From: Acidobacteriota bacterium
GTDB lineage: Bacteria > Acidobacteriota > Terriglobia > Acidiferrales > UBA7541
DNA length: 64,000 bases
NCBI GenBank assembly: GCA_003223215.1
Contig: QHYH01000105.1
Location: 1-64,000 of the forward strand
Direction: 5' to 3'
Of this stretch, positions 62,135-64,000 are shown in pieces (position 1 is the first letter of the stretch; each line of letters opens with the position of its first letter). A program made the position numbers and the translations under genes. A model generated the notes under the pieces. That model worked only from the letters and a program-made list of their open reading frames with translations. It did not search any database and was not told the origin of the DNA.

Positions 62135-62484
62135 TAGGAAGGCACATCGAGCAGTCGTATGAGTTCGGCGGCGGCATTCATCGCACTGTCTCGGTAAAAC
62201 TGCTCAGCTTCTGCAATCTCGTGGTCTTTGCGCTTTAGCGCTTCTGGATTCCAAGCCTCCCGCACTTTACCGACTGGAAGCGCATCGGTTTCAGAGTCGA
62301 TTCCAGCGAACGTTAAAAGCACCTCCGCAACCTGCGGCTCTGCCTCATGACGTAATGGACTCAATTGCCGCGCTGCTGCTATTACGCCAAGTTGCCCCGC
62401 AACCAGTTGCTTTGCAGCATCCAGAATCTGAAATCTGACATTTGCTTCGCGTCCCGAAAGCTGCTTGTTGTCGCGTTCGCTCAC
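62134..62484 (-). CDS. Hypothetical helical protein (DUF2489-like)
   Basis: From GTG 62484 the product is 116 residues, nearly all helical: SERDNKQLSGREANVRFQIL, DAAKQLVAGQLGVIAAARQL, LRHEAEPQVAEVLLTFAGID and a C-terminal AEAEQFYRDSAMNAAAELIR. The motif of a helix, AGQLGxIxxARxL and a following LR is reminiscent of DUF2489, but I would not insist. The frame stays open upstream to 62790 but that part includes a repeat copy (62546-62573) and looks non-coding. The stop abuts another repeat copy. Confidence 0.5.
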   Translation of the reverse strand: MSERDNKQLSGREANVRFQILDAAKQLVAGQLGVIAAARQLSPLRHEAEPQVAEVLLTFAGIDSETDALPVGKVREAWNPEALKRKDHEIAEAEQFYRDSAMNAAAELIRLLDVPS

Positions 62485-62545
62485 ACATTTACAATACTGC
62501 TTGTTGGAACCCTCATGGAACAGACCTGAATATCGGCGGTCAAGT

Positions 62546-62573
62546 CTGGTAAACGCGGAAACCGGACAAGTGG
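62546..62573. repeat. Right-end repeat family, copy 2
   Basis: CTGGTAAACGCGGAAACCGG followed by ACAAGTGG, five to six differences from copy 1 at 62103-62134 in 27 bases. Confidence 0.6.
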
Positions 62574-62618
62574 ATTTGTACGAGATATCCGACGAGCGGA
62601 CCAAGCGAACAAAACTAT

Positions 62619-63032
62619 TCAGCAGGTCCCGGAGGGCGGTGGTTCGGAAGGTGCAGCTTGAGCTTCCGCTGCCAGTCGTCGGACATTCTTCAACAGATAC
62701 CACAGGATGAGCAGGGTCAAAATGAGAGTGACCAATCCAAAGGTTGACGGTCCGCCCAAAAGGCTCAGTAGGAAAAAGAACACGGTCCAACCCGCACTCG
62801 CATACAGGAGGGTCACGATGCGGCTCGCAGAACCTCTCAACAGCTTTGGCAGAGTGAATCCGACGTACACGAAAGCTAAGCTGAAACCAATACTGATAAG
62901 TCCAAGGATTACGCCAATTACACCTGCATCCAGCAGACTGACCCGAAGAGCCGAGGCCGCGAAAAACACGCCCGCTAGTCCGCTGAAAATGAAGTAGGCG
63001 CGCAGGCTCCGAACAGTTTCTCGCATTCCCAT
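62619..63032 (-). CDS. Four-helix membrane protein, unknown function
   Basis: ATG 63032 follows AGGAG at eight bases. The 137-residue protein has four hydrophobic spans: LRAYFIFSGLAGVFFAASAL (about 10-29), LLDAGVIGVILGLISIGFSL with AFVYVGFTL (about 33-61), VTLLYASAGWTVFFFLLSLL (about 73-92) and FGLVTLILTLLILWYLLKNV (about 98-117), then a short acidic tail. No recognised family. Complete. Confidence 0.65.
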   Translation of the reverse strand: MGMRETVRSLRAYFIFSGLAGVFFAASALRVSLLDAGVIGVILGLISIGFSLAFVYVGFTLPKLLRGSASRIVTLLYASAGWTVFFFLLSLLGGPSTFGLVTLILTLLILWYLLKNVRRLAAEAQAAPSEPPPSGTC

Positions 63033-63109
63033 GTTGTCAACTCCTCTCGTAGGCCTGTGCCCAACTTATGGATTTCAAGTCTCGGGTCGCAGTGAAGTAC
63101 ACTGAAACT

Positions 63110-63301
63110 CTACGGGGGCATGGACAAAGTCGCGCCACCCTCAGGTGATTCGGCCCTGGACAACCAGGCAAACACAAAAGAATAAATGGAGCTCGCCGCC
63201 CACCATCGGGCCACGGCGAGAGCGTAATAGAAGGTCTTCCACCAAGAAGCACGGCTGACCGCCAACGCGGCTTTTGTTGGGGGGCAAAGGAAACCCCACA
63301 T
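63110..63301 (-). CDS. Possible small aromatic-rich protein
   Basis: A 63-residue ATG frame with one amphipathic to hydrophobic span (WWKTFYYALAVARWWAASSI) ends at a TAG at 63110. It follows the gene ending at 63309 by a few bases on the same strand, which supports an operon, but I see no family and no clear ribosome binding site. Confidence 0.3.
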   Translation of the reverse strand: MWGFLCPPTKAALAVSRASWWKTFYYALAVARWWAASSIYSFVFAWLSRAESPEGGATLSMPP

Positions 63302-63308
63302 GGGGACT

Positions 63309-63683
63309 TCAATGTTGGCAGCTTTCTGGGATCCCTGCCGAGAGTTTCCCTTCGCGGTCTAGCCGGTGTTCCTTGCGGTGGGCTGCCCAGGCTTTTTCCA
63401 GCGCTCGGGTTTGCTCCTTCGACGCGATTTCGAATCGGGCAAGCGCCAGGATCAAGGCGCGCACGCTGACGTGGGGCTCCGCGGCAGGTCCCGTGAACCC
63501 GCACCTGCGGCAAGTGATGATTGGCGTCTTGATGTCGTGTCCAGCTCGAATCCGGCGAAGCATTCCCTCCAGGTCGTCCCGCAGACTGATGAGCGCCGGC
63601 ATCGACATTTCCGCTTGCCAGTCCGCTCGCAACCGCACGATCATTTCCGGAAACCAAGTTCTCTGCGGGTCGCCCGATGACAT
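63309..63683 (-). CDS. Hypothetical protein with a CxxC knuckle
   Basis: From ATG 63683 the product has 124 residues: MSSGDPQRTWFPEMIVRLRA, then helices MPALISLRDDLEGMLRRIRA, a knuckle IITCRRCGFTGPAAEPHVSV and a helical tail LALARFEIASKEQTRALEKA. Only one CxxC is present, so zinc binding would need dimerisation. The frame remains open upstream to GTG 63878, but that extension contains a copy of a repeat (63817-63836), so I prefer the internal start. Not recognised. Confidence 0.5.
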   Translation of the reverse strand: MSSGDPQRTWFPEMIVRLRADWQAEMSMPALISLRDDLEGMLRRIRAGHDIKTPIITCRRCGFTGPAAEPHVSVRALILALARFEIASKEQTRALEKAWAAHRKEHRLDREGKLSAGIPESCQH

Positions 63684-63816
63684 GTCGGTGGTCTCCACTT
63701 CAGCCGTCCGTTTTTGGTTTCGGCCGTTGTCATTGTAGTCGTAGACGCGTTTCAGCGAAATGGTCTCTATCGACACGTGGCGTATGACGTCCGAGCTCCG
63801 ATTGTGGCCAGGAACG

Positions 63817-63836
63817 GGCACTTTTCCGATTACGCG
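63817..63836. repeat. Right-end repeat family, reversed copy
   Basis: GGCACTTTTCCGATTACGCG is the reverse complement of the core of the copy at 62103-62134 (CGCGGTAATCGGAAAAGTGC), with one base fewer. Confidence 0.6.
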
Positions 63837-63878
63837 TGCGGGCACTTCCTCCTCCCTTCGAGAAACGTGGAACTGCAC

Positions 63879-64000
63879 GGCGGGGGGTACGAAATTTTAG
63901 AGCTATCGGAGAGAGTTAGATTAGACTATACTGGTATTCACTTCATCGTTACTTCATTCGATGGGGACGGTCTTCCTCGGGAAGGAACGGTCCCATGCGC
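63879..64000. other. Window end, no gene seen
   Basis: Short non-coding stretch. TATAGT on the minus strand (63926-63931) could be a -10 for the downstream genes, and GGGACGGTCTTCC / GGAAGGAACGGTCCC near 63964-63995 is an imperfect hairpin. Confidence 0.3.

Overview
This 64-kb window looks like chromosomal sequence from a member of the Acidobacteriota (Terriglobia-like). The evidence is the family content. There are several ADOP permeases (very large orphan MacB/FtsX permeases with a soluble N-terminal segment), two paired with PadR regulators, plus the C-terminal scrap of an Oar/CarboxypepD_reg TonB receptor, a CarboxypepD_reg protein, TolB-like propellers, CHRD and small cupin proteins, and a giant multiheme cytochrome c. 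No ribosomal RNA, CRISPR array, prophage or complete insertion sequence is visible. The organism assignment is inference from family content.

Layout. 0-5 kb: the end of a gene, a promoter-led strongly structured intergenic stretch that may be a non-coding RNA, a 28-heme-motif cytochrome (minus strand), two small hypotheticals and a bactofilin. 5-8 kb: an interrupted PilZ gene, a GC-rich squalene-cyclase-like toroid and a decapitated radical SAM gene. 8-19 kb: a SWIM-SNF2 helicase, a transposase remnant, and a PadR-ADOP-ADOP cluster. 19-26 kb: a ChaA-type antiporter, an alpha/beta-hydrolase-cupin fusion, a PDZ-GAF-PP2C signalling phosphatase and an ankyrin protein. 26-36 kb: a globin-ankyrin fusion and a graveyard of chimeras and fragments (polX, SRPBCC/PadR, winged-helix/MFS, HELGH metalloprotease, truncated ADOP) among intact small genes. 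36-47 kb: two secreted phosphoesterases, a tRNA-Asp 3' half, DUF202/DUF302, a LolA-like protein, CarboxypepD_reg, isochorismatase and LysR. 47-64 kb: an MFS exporter, DinB, an oxidoreductase, a third full ADOP, then many small stand-alone genes punctuated by REP-like palindromes.

Most genes stand alone or in pairs. The few functional groupings are PadR with ADOP permeases, LysR upstream of an isochorismatase, an MmcQ/DUF4256 pair with an ATGA overlap, and two phosphoesterases in tandem divergence. The main structural themes are: (i) a dispersed family of about 45-bp palindromes (core GGCAACYCTTCC ... GGAAGRGTTGCC) that sometimes intrudes into gene ends; (ii) an unusual number of interrupted genes, several by single-base losses in homopolymers, so sequencing error must be separated from true decay; and (iii) several domain fusions worth attention, notably truncated globin plus ankyrin repeats, hydrolase plus cupin, and DUF202 plus DUF302 with an internal ribosome binding site.
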